DNA of 64,000 nt, taken from positions 2,666,001-2,730,000 of the forward strand of contig NZ_CP107783.1 in the NCBI RefSeq assembly GCF_036345255.1. Direction: 5' to 3'. The notes below the pieces were generated by a model. The model was not told the origin of the DNA. It worked only from the letters and a program-made list of their open reading frames with translations, and did no database searches. The DNA comes from Streptomyces sp. NBC_00569 (GTDB taxonomy: Bacteria; Actinomycetota; Actinomycetes; Streptomycetales; Streptomycetaceae). This document shows positions 16,998 to 26,756 of the stretch, one piece after another; position 1 is the stretch's first letter; every line of letters begins with the position of its first letter. A program made the translations under genes and the position numbers.

Positions 16998-19493
16998 CTA
17001 CGCTCGTGGCGACGCCAGTTCGAACCACACCGTCTTCCCGGAACCCGTACGGCTCGTGCCCCACTCCCCGGCGAGGGCGCTCACGACGCGCAAGCCGCGG
17101 CCGAACTGGTCGCCCGGGCCCGCGTTGAGCAGCGTGGGCAGCCTCTGGTCGTCGTCCTCGACCTCACAGACGAGGGTCCCCGAGCGCACCAGGCGTACCT
17201 CGACGCTGCGGGTGCGGGCGTGCCGCACGGCGTTGGTGACGAGTTCCCCCACCATGAGTTCGGCAGGGGCGGTGAGCGCGCCGAGGTCCCAGGCCGCGAG
17301 CTGGTCGCGGACGAGGGCGCGGGTGCGGGACACCTCGGCGGGCTCGGGAGCCACGCTCCAGTGGGCGACGTCCTCGGGCGCGATGCCGTTGAGCCGGGCC
17401 ATGAGGAGGGCGACGTCGTCCTTGCGGCCGCCGCGGCCCGCGTCAGCAAATGTCACGGCCAGGGATCTGATGATGGTGTCGCAGGCGGCGTCCATGGAGG
17501 CGGCCGGGTGGGCGGCGGACTCGCACAGTGTGGCGAGGCCGACGCCGATGTCCTCGCCGCGCACCTCGACGAGGCCGTCGGTGCACATGACGAGCCGGTC
17601 GCCGGGCGCCATCGGGACGCGGACCGATTCGAAGGGGACACCGCCGACGCCGATGGGCGCGCCGGTGGGCAGTTCGAGCAGTTCGCTGCGGCCGTCCTCG
17701 GCACGGACGAGGACCGGCGGGATGTGCCCGGCGTTGGCGAGCTCCAGCTCGTTGGCGATGGGGTCGTAGACCGCGTACAGGCAGGTCGCGAGGTAGTGCT
17801 CGCCGAGGCGCTGGGCGAGGTCGTCGAGGTTGCGCAGCAGCTGGGCCGGTGGCAGGTCGAGGGCGGCCATGGTCTGGACGGCGGTGCGCAACTGGCCCAT
17901 CATCGCTGCCGAGTTGAGGCCGTGGCCCATGACGTCGCCGACGACGAGAGCGGTCCGCGAGCCCGGGAGTTTGATCGAGTCGAACCAGTCGCCGCCGACG
18001 CGGCCGAGCAGGGTGCCGGGCAGATAGCGGGTGGCGATGTCACAGCCGGGCATGCGGGGCTCGATGTGCGGCAACATGCTGTCCTGGAGGGTCTCGGCGA
18101 CGCTCTCCTGGTACGTGTACATGCGGGCGTTGTCGAGGACGAGGCCCGCGCGGGCTGCGAGTTCGGCGCCGGTGACGCGGTCCATGTCGTTGAAGACCGG
18201 GCGTTCCCGGTGGCGCAGCAGGATCATGAACCCGAGGACGACGTTGCGCGCCTTCAGGGGCACCACCAGCATCGAGCGGTCGGTGATGAGGGGCCTGATG
18301 TCGCGCTTCTCGAACTGCGACGCGATCGCGTTGCCCATCTCCTCGGTGATGCGCGGGACGAGGACGGGCTGCCCGGAGGTCATGCACTGGAAGAACGGCG
18401 TGTGCGCGGGGAACGGCATCGACTCACCGACGGGTACGACGTCGTCCCAGCGGCCCGGCTCGTCCGTGTGCTCCAGGGCGACGCGGTGCCACATCGTGGT
18501 CGCGTCGGGCGGCCCGTCAGGGAACCCCTCGCCCGCGACGACCTGTTCGCGCAGATAGGTGCCCGCGACGTCCGTGAAGCGCGGCACGACGGCCCGGCTG
18601 ACCTCGGTGATCGTGCGGGACAGGTCGAGGGACGAACCGATGCGCCCGCTCACCTCGTTGAGGAACTCCAGGTGTTCGCGCACGGCCGCGTACTCGAGGT
18701 CGCCGGCGTCGTCGTCCGCCTCGTCGTCGGGTGCGTGGCGCGGCGCGGGCAGCCCGGCGGCGGCCGCGCGGGCGGCCTCCGCCCTGCGGGCCTTGCGCTC
18801 GGCGCGCCGGGGCACGCCCCAGTCGGCGGTGACGGGGACGCGGTCGTGGAGGCTGAACTCCAGGACGGGATATCCGAGTTCGAGCACCTGGGAGACGATG
18901 CGGGCGCTCTCGCCGACGCTCATGCTGGGCAGGATGGCGGGGAGTCCGCGGGCCAGCTCGTCGGCTCCGGGGAAGTCGGTGTGCAGGGCGAAGCCGGGTG
19001 CGATGCGCTCCAGCGGATGCCCGTCGGGCACGTCGTCGGCGTGCAGCCGACCGGCGTCGGCGGCGAGTACGAGGAGCTTCTCGGGCCCGGGGCCGACGAG
19101 CGGGTAGGCCCACCACAGGACGTCGATGCGCTCGTGGCACGGTGCCTCTAGGCGGGCGCGGCCCGCGGCGGGGTAGGAGGCCCCGTCGAGCGAGGACTCC
19201 AGCTCCGGGCCGAGCTCGTCGTACACGCTCTCGTCCCCGTACGCACGAGAGCGGGGAACGTCGGGCAGTGCGCCGGAGACGGGCAGCAGGTCGGTGGCGG
19301 GACGGCCGACGGCGTCCTCACGTGCGGGTCCGAAGAGGCGGCGCGCGCCGGTGCTCCAGTGCGAGACGAGTCCCGACTCGTCGACCACGACGACCGCCAG
19401 GGGTACACGGCCGGGCACGGGGCTCTGCGGGGCCGTCCCGGTGCCACTGTGCATGGCCTGCGCTCCCTTCCCCGCGCGGCGACCGAGCGTCAT
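16998..19493 (-). CDS. SpoIIE-family protein phosphatase with PAS, GAF and HATPase domains
   Basis: About 831 residues. An N-terminal PAS-like region (LAVVVVDESGLVSHWSTGARRLFG) is followed by a GAF domain in the middle (REQVVAGEGF to PVFNDMDRVTGAELAARAG), a PP2C/SpoIIE domain (ALVVGDVMGHG, ANAGHIPPVLV, MCTDGLVEVRG) and a C-terminal anti-sigma-like HATPase (ELVTNAVRHARTR N-box, GDQFGRGLRVVSAL). Such proteins dephosphorylate anti-anti-sigma factors and can also act as the kinase, controlling sigma-factor partner switching. The start is 19493 or 19454, both with purine-rich ribosome sites; the frame reaching 19637 would overlap the MFS gene. No partner is adjacent. Confidence 0.88.
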   Translation of the reverse strand: MTLGRRAGKGAQAMHSGTGTAPQSPVPGRVPLAVVVVDESGLVSHWSTGARRLFGPAREDAVGRPATDLLPVSGALPDVPRSRAYGDESVYDELGPELESSLDGASYPAAGRARLEAPCHERIDVLWWAYPLVGPGPEKLLVLAADAGRLHADDVPDGHPLERIAPGFALHTDFPGADELARGLPAILPSMSVGESARIVSQVLELGYPVLEFSLHDRVPVTADWGVPRRAERKARRAEAARAAAAGLPAPRHAPDDEADDDAGDLEYAAVREHLEFLNEVSGRIGSSLDLSRTITEVSRAVVPRFTDVAGTYLREQVVAGEGFPDGPPDATTMWHRVALEHTDEPGRWDDVVPVGESMPFPAHTPFFQCMTSGQPVLVPRITEEMGNAIASQFEKRDIRPLITDRSMLVVPLKARNVVLGFMILLRHRERPVFNDMDRVTGAELAARAGLVLDNARMYTYQESVAETLQDSMLPHIEPRMPGCDIATRYLPGTLLGRVGGDWFDSIKLPGSRTALVVGDVMGHGLNSAAMMGQLRTAVQTMAALDLPPAQLLRNLDDLAQRLGEHYLATCLYAVYDPIANELELANAGHIPPVLVRAEDGRSELLELPTGAPIGVGGVPFESVRVPMAPGDRLVMCTDGLVEVRGEDIGVGLATLCESAAHPAASMDAACDTIIRSLAVTFADAGRGGRKDDVALLMARLNGIAPEDVAHWSVAPEPAEVSRTRALVRDQLAAWDLGALTAPAELMVGELVTNAVRHARTRSVEVRLVRSGTLVCEVEDDDQRLPTLLNAGPGDQFGRGLRVVSALAGEWGTSRTGSGKTVWFELASPRA

Positions 19494-19608
19494 TGGTTCG
19501 GCCCTTTCCCGTTCCACCGTACGCGGTACGGGGATACAGGGGGCTTCATCGGCCGAATTGAACGGGCGCGGCACGCCGGGGCCGGGCGCCCTGCCCGGCC
19601 CCCAACAC

Positions 19609-22020
19609 TCAGTCCTCGTGGCCCAGTTGCAGGTCACGCTCCGTGCGGCCGCCGCCCGCCATGTGCAGCACCGTGGCGACCGGCGGGTAACCGGCGGCGA
19701 TCACCGTGTACTCGCCCGATGACAGGTCGACGAAGCGGAACGTGCCGTCGATACCGGTCGTGAGGGTGTCGACGACGTTGCCCGCCGCGTCGAGGAGGGT
19801 CACGCGCGCGTCCTCGACGGGGCGGCCGCCGCCGGCCCTGACCGTGCCGCGCAGCACGGCGCCGCCCGCGAGTTCGACGTCCTGGCGGGTCTCGCGGGCG
19901 GCCATCACGGTGACGGGGAGCGCGGCGGGGCGGAACGCCGGCGCGCTCCCGGCGAGCGTGTACTCGCCGGCCACCAGCTCCGTGATGACGTAGCTGCCCT
20001 CGCGCCCGCTGCGGGTCGTGGCGACGACCTCGCCGTGGACGTTGGTCAGGGTCACGGTGGCGTCGCGCACGGGCGCGCCGTCGGCGGTCAGTACGCTCCC
20101 GGCGAGCCGCCCGGCGCCGCCGAGGACGACGTCGAGGTCGACGGGCCGCTCCCCCACGGTGACGGTCACGGCCTGGGGCTGGTGTCCGCCCGCGGCCGCG
20201 ATCAGGACGTAACTTCCGGAGCCGGGCGTCGACAGCGCGTACCGGCCGTCGTCGCCGCTCGCGCCGCGCCCGATCTGCTGGCCGCCGACGTCGATGAGGG
20301 TGAGGGCTGCGCGCGGCACCGCGGTCCCGTCGGAGTGCTGGACGATGCCGCAGACCGGCACGCCGGCGCCGTACGGGGGCCGGGACTGGGACGGGACCGC
20401 GGTGGTCTCGCCGCTCGGGGCGCTGTGGGGGGCGGCACTGGACAACAGGGGTGTCTCCTTGAGGAAGAAGGCGATCACGAGGCCGAGGACGAGCACCGGG
20501 ACGAGGTAGAGGAAGATCCGGGGCATCGCGTCGGCGTACGCCTGGATGTAGCCGTCGCGCAGCGCGGGCGGCAGGGCGTGGACGAGCTGCGGGGTGATGG
20601 ACTCCGGGTCGGGCAGGCCCGCCCCCTTGGGCAGCCGGTCCGCGAGTGCGTCGGCGAGCCGGTCGGCGAAGAGGGTGCCGAAGATCGCGGCGCCGACGCT
20701 GCCGCCGATCTGCCGGAAGTAGTTGTTGGCGCTGGTCGCGGTGCCGATGTCGGCGGGGCGTACGGCGTTCTGCACGGCGAGGATCAGGACCGGCATGATC
20801 AGGCCGATGCCCGCGCCGAGCACGGCCATGAAGAGGCTGTAGTGCAGCCGCGAGGTGTCCACTTCGAGGCGGGACAGGAGCCACATGCCCACCGTCGAGA
20901 GGGCCCCGCCGAGGATCGGGTAGATCTTGTAGTGCCCGGTGTGGCTGATGAGTTGGCCGGAGACGACCGAGGCGATGACGATGCCGCCCATCATCGGGAG
21001 CATGAGCAGCCCGGACTCGGTGGCGCTCGCGCCGTCGACCATCTGGAGGAAGGTCGGCAGGTAACTGGCCGCGCCGAAGAGGGCGATGCCGATGACCATG
21101 CCGACCAGGCCGGTGATGTTGAAGACGGGGTCGCGGAACAGCCGCAGCGGGATGATGGGTTCGGCGGCGAAGTGCTCGGCGACGAGGAAGAGCGCGGCCG
21201 TCACGGCCGCTCCGGCGGCGAGCCCCAGGATGACGCGCGAACCCCACGCGTACTCGGTGCCGCCCCAACTGGTCAGCAGCACGAGGCAGGTCGATGCCGC
21301 CGCGAGCAGCAGGGCCCCGAGGACGTCGAGCCTGGCCTTGGCCTTGGGGCGGGGCAGTTTGAGCACGACGGTGACCACGGCGAACGTGACCAGCCCGAAG
21401 GGCACGTTGATGTAGAAGCACCAGCGCCAGGTGAGGTGGTCGGTGAAGTAGCCGCCGAGCAGCGGGCCCGCGACGGACGCGAGGCCGAACGCGGCGCCGA
21501 TGAGGCCCATGTAGCGGCCGCGTTCGCGGGGCGGCACGATGTCCGCGATGATCGCCTGCACGCCGATCATGAGACCGCCGGCGCCGATGCCCTGGACGGC
21601 GCGGAACGCGATGAGTTCGTCCATGTTGCGCGACCAGCCGGCCAGCGCGGAGCCGACGACGAACACGGCGATGGCGAACTGGAAGACGCCCTTGCGGCCG
21701 AAGAGGTCGCCGAGCTTGCCGTAGATCGGCAGACCGATGGTGGCGGTCAGGAGATAGGCGGTGATCGCCCAGGACATCTTGTCGAGGCCGTGCAGCTCGC
21801 CGACGACCTTCGGGAGCGCGGTGGCGACGATCATCTGGTCGAGCGCTGCCAGCAGCAGCGCCAGCATGAGTCCGAAGAAGACCATCCGGACCCGGCTCGG
21901 GCTGAGGCCGTGGTCGGGGAACTGCCGCTGCTCCACGGCCGGTCGGGGCTCGGGGTGCGGGGTCGGTTCCGTCGCCGGCACCGGCCCCGGCTCACTCGTC
22001 ACCAGTGTCGTCGTGCCCAC
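19609..22020 (-). CDS. DHA2/EmrB-type MFS exporter with three C-terminal carboxypeptidase-regulatory-like repeats
   Basis: 803 residues. After a Pro/Glu-rich N-terminal tail come about 14 membrane helices of the drug:H+ antiporter DHA2 family; motif A is [11 protein letters not shown] and motif C-like glycines are in [14 protein letters not shown]. The segment after the last helix (about residue 555 onward) holds three beta-sandwich units ([60 protein letters not shown]) typical of CarboxypepD_reg/DUF4198-like folds. Plain EmrB-type pumps end near 520 residues. GTG start with GAGGGGAG upstream. The substrate is unknown. Confidence 0.9.
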   Translation of the reverse strand: MGTTTLVTSEPGPVPATEPTPHPEPRPAVEQRQFPDHGLSPSRVRMVFFGLMLALLLAALDQMIVATALPKVVGELHGLDKMSWAITAYLLTATIGLPIYGKLGDLFGRKGVFQFAIAVFVVGSALAGWSRNMDELIAFRAVQGIGAGGLMIGVQAIIADIVPPRERGRYMGLIGAAFGLASVAGPLLGGYFTDHLTWRWCFYINVPFGLVTFAVVTVVLKLPRPKAKARLDVLGALLLAAASTCLVLLTSWGGTEYAWGSRVILGLAAGAAVTAALFLVAEHFAAEPIIPLRLFRDPVFNITGLVGMVIGIALFGAASYLPTFLQMVDGASATESGLLMLPMMGGIVIASVVSGQLISHTGHYKIYPILGGALSTVGMWLLSRLEVDTSRLHYSLFMAVLGAGIGLIMPVLILAVQNAVRPADIGTATSANNYFRQIGGSVGAAIFGTLFADRLADALADRLPKGAGLPDPESITPQLVHALPPALRDGYIQAYADAMPRIFLYLVPVLVLGLVIAFFLKETPLLSSAAPHSAPSGETTAVPSQSRPPYGAGVPVCGIVQHSDGTAVPRAALTLIDVGGQQIGRGASGDDGRYALSTPGSGSYVLIAAAGGHQPQAVTVTVGERPVDLDVVLGGAGRLAGSVLTADGAPVRDATVTLTNVHGEVVATTRSGREGSYVITELVAGEYTLAGSAPAFRPAALPVTVMAARETRQDVELAGGAVLRGTVRAGGGRPVEDARVTLLDAAGNVVDTLTTGIDGTFRFVDLSSGEYTVIAAGYPPVATVLHMAGGGRTERDLQLGHED

Positions 22021-22199
22021 CTGTCGCTCCCCTCGTCGCGCCTGCGCCGCATATTTCTCGCATTACGCGACAACTGCGGGCAAGCGCGACGAGGGGCGGC
22101 TCCGGCGGGTTCCGGGCGCGAATGCGCCGGTGGGAGCCCTACGGCGTACAACCGCGCGCGAGCGGAAAACCACTCGAAACGGTGAGCACTACATCGGGG

Positions 22200-22643
22200 T
22201 TACTTCTCCACCTCGGCGGCGAGCTTCGCGAGGACCTCGTCGTAGATGCGGCCGAGACCCTTGGGGGCGAAGGTCTTCTCGAAGAAGCCGCCGATGCCGC
22301 CCGCGCCGTTCCACACGGTGCTGACGACGACGCGGGAGGCGCCCTCGCCGGAGGGGGTCACGCGCCAGGTGGTGACCATCGAGGAGTTGCGGTCCTTCTC
22401 GACGAGCTCGCCGTCGGTGGGCTCGCCGACCTCGAGGAGGCAGTCGCGGATCCGCTTGCTGGTGGCCTGGAGCTTCCAGTGGACGAGCGTGCCCTCGCCG
22501 TCGCCGCCCTCGCGGACCTCGTACTCGCTGAAGTGCTCGGGCAGCAGCTTCGCGCGCGTGCCGCTGTAGTCGGCGAGCGCGTCGAATACGTCGTCCGGCT
22601 TGGCGGCGATGACCCGCTCCGTGATGGCCTCGACCTGCGCCAT
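22200..22643 (-). CDS. SRPBCC/polyketide-cyclase-like lipid-binding fold protein
   Basis: 147 residues forming one START/SRPBCC domain: AITERVIAAKPDDVFDALADY at the start, central strands (GTLVHWKLQATSKRIRDCLLEV) and the closing helix (FFEKTFAPKGLGRIYDEVLAKL). The fold has a hydrophobic cavity for lipids or polyketides; no ligand can be inferred. ATG at 22643 with GGAGGA upstream. It diverges from the SplB-like gene, so the LexA-type box in the spacer might influence both. Confidence 0.85.
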   Translation of the reverse strand: MAQVEAITERVIAAKPDDVFDALADYSGTRAKLLPEHFSEYEVREGGDGEGTLVHWKLQATSKRIRDCLLEVGEPTDGELVEKDRNSSMVTTWRVTPSGEGASRVVVSTVWNGAGGIGGFFEKTFAPKGLGRIYDEVLAKLAAEVEK

Positions 22644-22742
22644 GGCACTTCCTCCAGCAGTCGGTGTTCTCGGTGTTCGAGAGGGGGCCCAAGCCAACCA
22701 CCCTCCGCATCGGCCGCCAAAATCGGGGTCGCACGATCAAGG

Positions 22743-22754
22743 GAACATGTGTTC
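22743..22754. promoter_or_regulatory. LexA/SOS-box-like site upstream of the SplB-like gene
   Basis: GAACATGTGTTC matches the actinobacterial SOS core GAAC-N4-GTTC exactly and starts 44 bp upstream of the ATG at 22787. A TATTCT hexamer directly after it could be the -10 element, so LexA binding would block RNA polymerase. The match is observed; SOS control is inference. Confidence 0.55.
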
Positions 22755-22786
22755 TATTCTGTGCCCAGTGCTAGCTAGGAGGCGTC

Positions 22787-23833
22787 ATGCGCTGGGAGAA
22801 CCTCACGGAGAATCCGGCCGAAATCCCGACAGGGAGGGTCACGGACGCCGCGCTGTTCGGCGCGGACACCGTGACGACCCGCACCTTCGACACGCCTGAA
22901 TTCGCCGGCGTGACCTTCCACGAGATCCGGGCCAGGTCGATCGTGAACCGCGTGCCCGGCGCCTCGCGCATGCCGTTCGAGTGGACGGTCAACCCGTACC
23001 GGGGATGCACGCACGCGTGTGTCTACTGCTTCGCCCGCAAGACCCACAGCTATCTGGACCTCGACACGGGCCTCGGCTTCGACAGCCAGATCGTCGTGAA
23101 GGTGAACGCGCCGGAACTGCTGCGCCGCCACCTGGCCTCGCGCCGCTGGCACGGCGAGCACATCGCGATGGGCACGAACGTGGACTGCTACCAGCGCGCG
23201 GAGGGTCGTTACCGGCTGATGCCGGGGATCATCGAGGCGCTCCGGGACTACGCGAACCCGTTCTCGATCCTCACGAAGGGCACGCTGATCCTGCGCGACC
23301 TCGACCTGCTGCGGCAGGCCGCCGAGGTCACCGACGTCGGCGTCTCGGTGTCCGTCGGCTTCGTCGACCGCGAGCTGTGGCGCACCGTCGAGCCGGGCAC
23401 GCCCGCGCCGGAGCGCCGCCTCGATGTCGTCCGCGCCCTCGGCGAGGCCGGCATCGGCTGCGGGGTCCTGATGGCCCCCGTGATCCCGTTCCTGGGTGAC
23501 CACCCGGGGCAGCTGCGCGAGACCGTACGGGCCGTCGCGGCGGCCGGCGCGACCTCCGTGACCCCGCTCGTGCTGCATCTGCGCCCCGGGGCACGCGAGT
23601 GGTTCATGTCGTGGCTCGGGCTGCACCACCCGCACCTGGTGCGGCGCTACGAGCGGCTGTACGCGGAGGGCGCCTACGCGCCGAAGTGGTACCAGCGCCG
23701 GATCACCCGTCAGGTGCACGAGCTGGCCGAGGAGTTCGGCATCGGCCCCTCGCGCGCGGAGGGCCCGCGACGGCTGCGCGCACGCCATGAGCCGGAGCCC
23801 GCCCCTGCGGCCACCCAGCTCACGCTTCTCTGA
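22787..23833 (+). CDS. Rv2578c/SplB-like radical SAM protein
   Basis: 348 residues. The radical-SAM cluster motif CTHACVYC (CxxxCxxC) lies in NPYRGCTHACVYCFARKTH, and YANPFSILTKGTLILRDLDLL and GEAGIGCGVLMAPVIPFLGD are conserved downstream blocks. The family, known in mycobacteria as Rv2578c, is related to spore photoproduct lyases, which repair DNA photolesions using a [4Fe-4S] cluster and a 5'-deoxyadenosyl radical; the actual substrate in actinobacteria is not known to me. GGAGG lies seven bases before the ATG. The LexA-type box in its promoter fits a DNA-damage role. Confidence 0.9.
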   Translation: MRWENLTENPAEIPTGRVTDAALFGADTVTTRTFDTPEFAGVTFHEIRARSIVNRVPGASRMPFEWTVNPYRGCTHACVYCFARKTHSYLDLDTGLGFDSQIVVKVNAPELLRRHLASRRWHGEHIAMGTNVDCYQRAEGRYRLMPGIIEALRDYANPFSILTKGTLILRDLDLLRQAAEVTDVGVSVSVGFVDRELWRTVEPGTPAPERRLDVVRALGEAGIGCGVLMAPVIPFLGDHPGQLRETVRAVAAAGATSVTPLVLHLRPGAREWFMSWLGLHHPHLVRRYERLYAEGAYAPKWYQRRITRQVHELAEEFGIGPSRAEGPRRLRARHEPEPAPAATQLTLL

Positions 23834-23966
23834 GCGCGACGTCCGGACACGTACACGCCAATCGGGTCAACTCTCAGCAGAACGGGACGTTCCCGGCGTG
23901 GATTCGGGGACCATGCCGCGGGGGCCGCGCGCTCGCGGCCCCGAACCCTCCGTCCTGGGAGGCCCG

Positions 23967-25538
23967 ATGAAGAAAAGCGCAGCCGCCGTGTGCGGCGCCG
24001 CCACCATGGTGGCCGGCATGCTCACCGCGGCACCGGCCGCCGCGGCCCCGACCCTTTCCGTCCAGCGCGCAGCCCTCACCTGGAAGGACTGCGGCACCAA
24101 GAACTACCCGAAGCTCCAGTGCTCCTCGGTGCGGGTGCCGCTCGATCACGACCGGCCCGGCGATGAGCAGATCACGCTCGCCCTGTCCCGGGTCCGGCAC
24201 ACCGCGAAGACGTCGCAGGGCCCGCTCCTGGTGAACCCCGGCGGCCCCGGCGGCAGCGGCCTGTCGCTGGCGGGCTTCGTGGCACACGCGCTGCCGAAGA
24301 ACGTCGCCGCCCAGTACGACGTCGTGGGCTTCGACCCGCGCGGCGTCGGCAAGAGCAAACCGGCCCTCGACTGCCGCCCCAAGCACTTCGCCGCCGTGCG
24401 CCCGCCCAGCGTGCCCTCCACCCCCGCGATCGAGCGCGCCGGCCTCGGCCGCGCGCAGGCGTTCGCGAAGGCGTGCACCACGAAGTACGCGGACGTACTC
24501 CCGTACTTCGACACGGTGAGCACCGTCAGGGACATGGACGCGATCCGCGCGGCGCTCGGCGCGCGGCAGCTCAACTACTTCGGCTACTCGTACGGCACCT
24601 ACCTGGGCGCCGTCTACGCCAAGCTCTACCCGCAGCGCGTGCGGCGCCTGGCGCTCGACTCGATCGTCGACCCGGGCGGGGTCTGGTACGACGACAACCT
24701 GGGGCAGGACCACGCGTTCAACGCCCGCCACCAGTCGTTCCTGGCCTGGGTCGCGCGGTACGACGCGACGTACAAGCTCGGCAAGGACCCGGCGAAGGTC
24801 GAGGCCAAGTGGTACGCGATGCGCGACGCGTTGCAGAAGAAGCCGGCGGGCAGGACGGTCGGTGCCGCCGAGCTGGAGGACACCTTCCTGCCGGGCGGCT
24901 ACTTCAACGGCTACTGGCCCTATCTGGCCGAGGCGTTCAGGGCGTACGTGAAGGACAAGAACCCGGCCCCGCTGGTCTCGGCGTACAAGAGGCTGGGCGC
25001 CGTCGACGCCGCGGGCGACAACGGCTACAGCGTCTACACGGCCGTGCAGTGCCGGGACGCCCGGTGGCCGCGCGACTGGAACCAGTGGCGCGACGACAAC
25101 TGGCAGACGGCCGAGAAGGCCCCCTTCTCCACCTGGAACAACGCCTGGTACAACGCGCCGTGCGCGTTCTGGCCGACGAGCCGGCTGGAGCCGCCGGACG
25201 TGTCCAACGACGACCTGCCGCCGGCGCTGCTCTTCCAGGCCACCGACGACGGGGCCACGCCGTACGAGGGCGGGGTCGCCGTCCACCACGAGCTGCGCGG
25301 CTCCAGCCTGGTGGTCGAGCAGGGCGGCGGGAACCACGGCATCAGCCTGAGCGGGAACGCCTGCCTGGACCGGTACCTGGCCGACTATCTGCGGACCGGG
25401 AAGGTGCCGCGCGGCAGCGGAGAGGCCGACGCGACATGCAAGAAGCGGCCGGATCCGAAGCCGCTCACGAAGAAGGGCGCCGGCCCGCCCCCGTCACGCG
25501 GTGTGAGCCTGCACGGGCTGATGGGCTTCCGCGGCTGA
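23967..25538 (+). CDS. secreted alpha/beta-hydrolase (tripeptidyl aminopeptidase-like)
   Basis: 523 residues. Signal peptide KKSAAAVCGAATMVAGMLTAAPAAAA is followed by an alpha/beta-hydrolase of the SlpD/SlpE/tripeptidyl aminopeptidase group: LVNPGGPGGSG oxyanion region, GYSYGTYLG nucleophile elbow (Ser208), and a TAP-like C-terminal domain with LLFQATDDGATPYEGG (Asp) and GGGNHGI (His). Such enzymes clip tripeptides or propeptides from exported proteins. The ATG at 23967 is preceded by GGGAGG; the frame upstream to 23787 overlaps the SplB-like gene and is rejected. Confidence 0.9.
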   Translation: MKKSAAAVCGAATMVAGMLTAAPAAAAPTLSVQRAALTWKDCGTKNYPKLQCSSVRVPLDHDRPGDEQITLALSRVRHTAKTSQGPLLVNPGGPGGSGLSLAGFVAHALPKNVAAQYDVVGFDPRGVGKSKPALDCRPKHFAAVRPPSVPSTPAIERAGLGRAQAFAKACTTKYADVLPYFDTVSTVRDMDAIRAALGARQLNYFGYSYGTYLGAVYAKLYPQRVRRLALDSIVDPGGVWYDDNLGQDHAFNARHQSFLAWVARYDATYKLGKDPAKVEAKWYAMRDALQKKPAGRTVGAAELEDTFLPGGYFNGYWPYLAEAFRAYVKDKNPAPLVSAYKRLGAVDAAGDNGYSVYTAVQCRDARWPRDWNQWRDDNWQTAEKAPFSTWNNAWYNAPCAFWPTSRLEPPDVSNDDLPPALLFQATDDGATPYEGGVAVHHELRGSSLVVEQGGGNHGISLSGNACLDRYLADYLRTGKVPRGSGEADATCKKRPDPKPLTKKGAGPPPSRGVSLHGLMGFRG

Positions 25539-25597
25539 GCACTTCCCTTTGATGCACACCCTGGCCGGGGCGGTGTCCGCCGGGTCACGATGGGCGC

Positions 25598-26167
25598 ATG
25601 AGCACCCCTCGGACCCACGACACCGCCCCTGCTTCTGTCCCGGCGGCGGAGATCCGCGTCCGGGCCATGGCCGACGCCGACTGCGAGGCGGTGGCCGGGA
25701 TCCGGATCCGCGGCTGGCGGACGGCGTACGCGGGCCTGATGCCCGCGTCCTTTCTGGCCGAGCTGAGCATCGAGGAAGACGCGGCACGCCGCCGCGAGCG
25801 TCTCGCGCAGGCCGGTTCGTCCGTGGTGAACGTGGTCGCCGAGCACGCCGGCGACATCGTCGGCTGGGCCTGTCACGGCCCGTCCCGCGACGACGATCTC
25901 CCGCCCGGAGAAGCCGAGTTGTACGCGATCTACGTGCATGACGGCCGGCTGTCCACGGGCGTGGGCCGCACGCTCCTGCACAGCTGCCTGGAGCGCTGCG
26001 CCGAATCCGGCTACGAGCGGATACGCCTGTGGGTGCTCAAGGGCAACACCCGCGCCCGCGCGTTCTACGAGCGCGCCGGGTTCACCCCGGACGGCGCCGA
26101 GGAGCCGTACGAGGCGGGCGGGGAACTCGTACCGGAAGTGCGTTACGTGCGCGCTGTCAGTCCCTGA
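25598..26167 (+). CDS. GNAT family N-acetyltransferase
   Basis: 189 residues with a full GNAT domain: IRVRAMADADCEAVAGIRIRGW (alpha1), WACHGPSRDD, AELYAIYVHDGRLSTGVGRTLLHSC (pyrophosphate-binding loop, here STGVGR) and RIRLWVLKGNTRARAFYERAGF. It resembles phosphinothricin/aminoglycoside-type small-molecule acetyltransferases in this layout, but the acceptor is unknown. ATG start with weak GGGCGC. Its last 11 bases overlap the convergent HEAT-repeat gene. Confidence 0.88.
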   Translation: MSTPRTHDTAPASVPAAEIRVRAMADADCEAVAGIRIRGWRTAYAGLMPASFLAELSIEEDAARRRERLAQAGSSVVNVVAEHAGDIVGWACHGPSRDDDLPPGEAELYAIYVHDGRLSTGVGRTLLHSCLERCAESGYERIRLWVLKGNTRARAFYERAGFTPDGAEEPYEAGGELVPEVRYVRAVSP

Positions 26168-26756
26168 CGCCGCGCGGGCTCTCCCGCTGCTCGGGCAGTC
26201 GCGCGAGCGCGCGCACCGCGGCCTCCGCGAGCGCCGGATGGGCGAGGGCCGCGGTCAGGACCGGCCGGGCGCGGGCGTCCGCGAGGCCGCCGAGCCCCTC
26301 CACGCACGCGAGCGCGACCGCGCGGTACGGGTCGCGCGGGCCGAGGCGCCGCTCCAGGGTGGTGATCAGCGCCGGCGCGGACTCCGGCGCGCGCAGTGCG
26401 GCCAGGAGCCGCACCGGGTGCAGCGCGTACGCGACCCGCCGCTCGTTCGTGGCGAGCGCCGCGGCCGCGCGTGCGGTGCGCGGGTCACCGAGGGCGGCCA
26501 GAGCGTGCGCGGCGGTGGCACAGCGGGCCGGGTCGCGGTGGTTGAGAAGCAGGACGAGCGCCTCGAAGGCCCGGGGATCCCCCGCCACTCCGAGGCGGTA
26601 CGCGGTCAGCTCCCGCACCCACAGCGGCTGCCCGGGCTCGGTCAGCACGGCCGCGAGCTCGTCGGTGTCGCCGGTCGCCGTGAGGCGGTCGAGAAGGGGG
26701 GAGGCGCCCGACTCGGCCCGTAAGCGCTCCGTGACCGATCGCAACTCTTCGTCCAT
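26157..26756 (-). CDS. HEAT-repeat protein carrying a TTA codon
   Basis: 199 residues of repeated helical pairs (WVRELTAYRLGVAGDPRAFEA, CATAAHALAALGDPRTARAA, DPYRAVALACVEGLGGLADA) consistent with a small HEAT/armadillo scaffold. Homologues are sometimes labelled adenylosuccinate lyase, but no lyase signature is present. Codon 12 (26721-26723 on the complement) is TTA, rare in Streptomyces and read by the developmentally controlled bldA tRNA, so translation may be growth-phase dependent. The ATG at 26756 starts MDEELRS; the earlier frame start at 26801 is less supported. Function unknown. Confidence 0.75.
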   Translation of the reverse strand: MDEELRSVTERLRAESGASPLLDRLTATGDTDELAAVLTEPGQPLWVRELTAYRLGVAGDPRAFEALVLLLNHRDPARCATAAHALAALGDPRTARAAAALATNERRVAYALHPVRLLAALRAPESAPALITTLERRLGPRDPYRAVALACVEGLGGLADARARPVLTAALAHPALAEAAVRALARLPEQRESPRGVRD

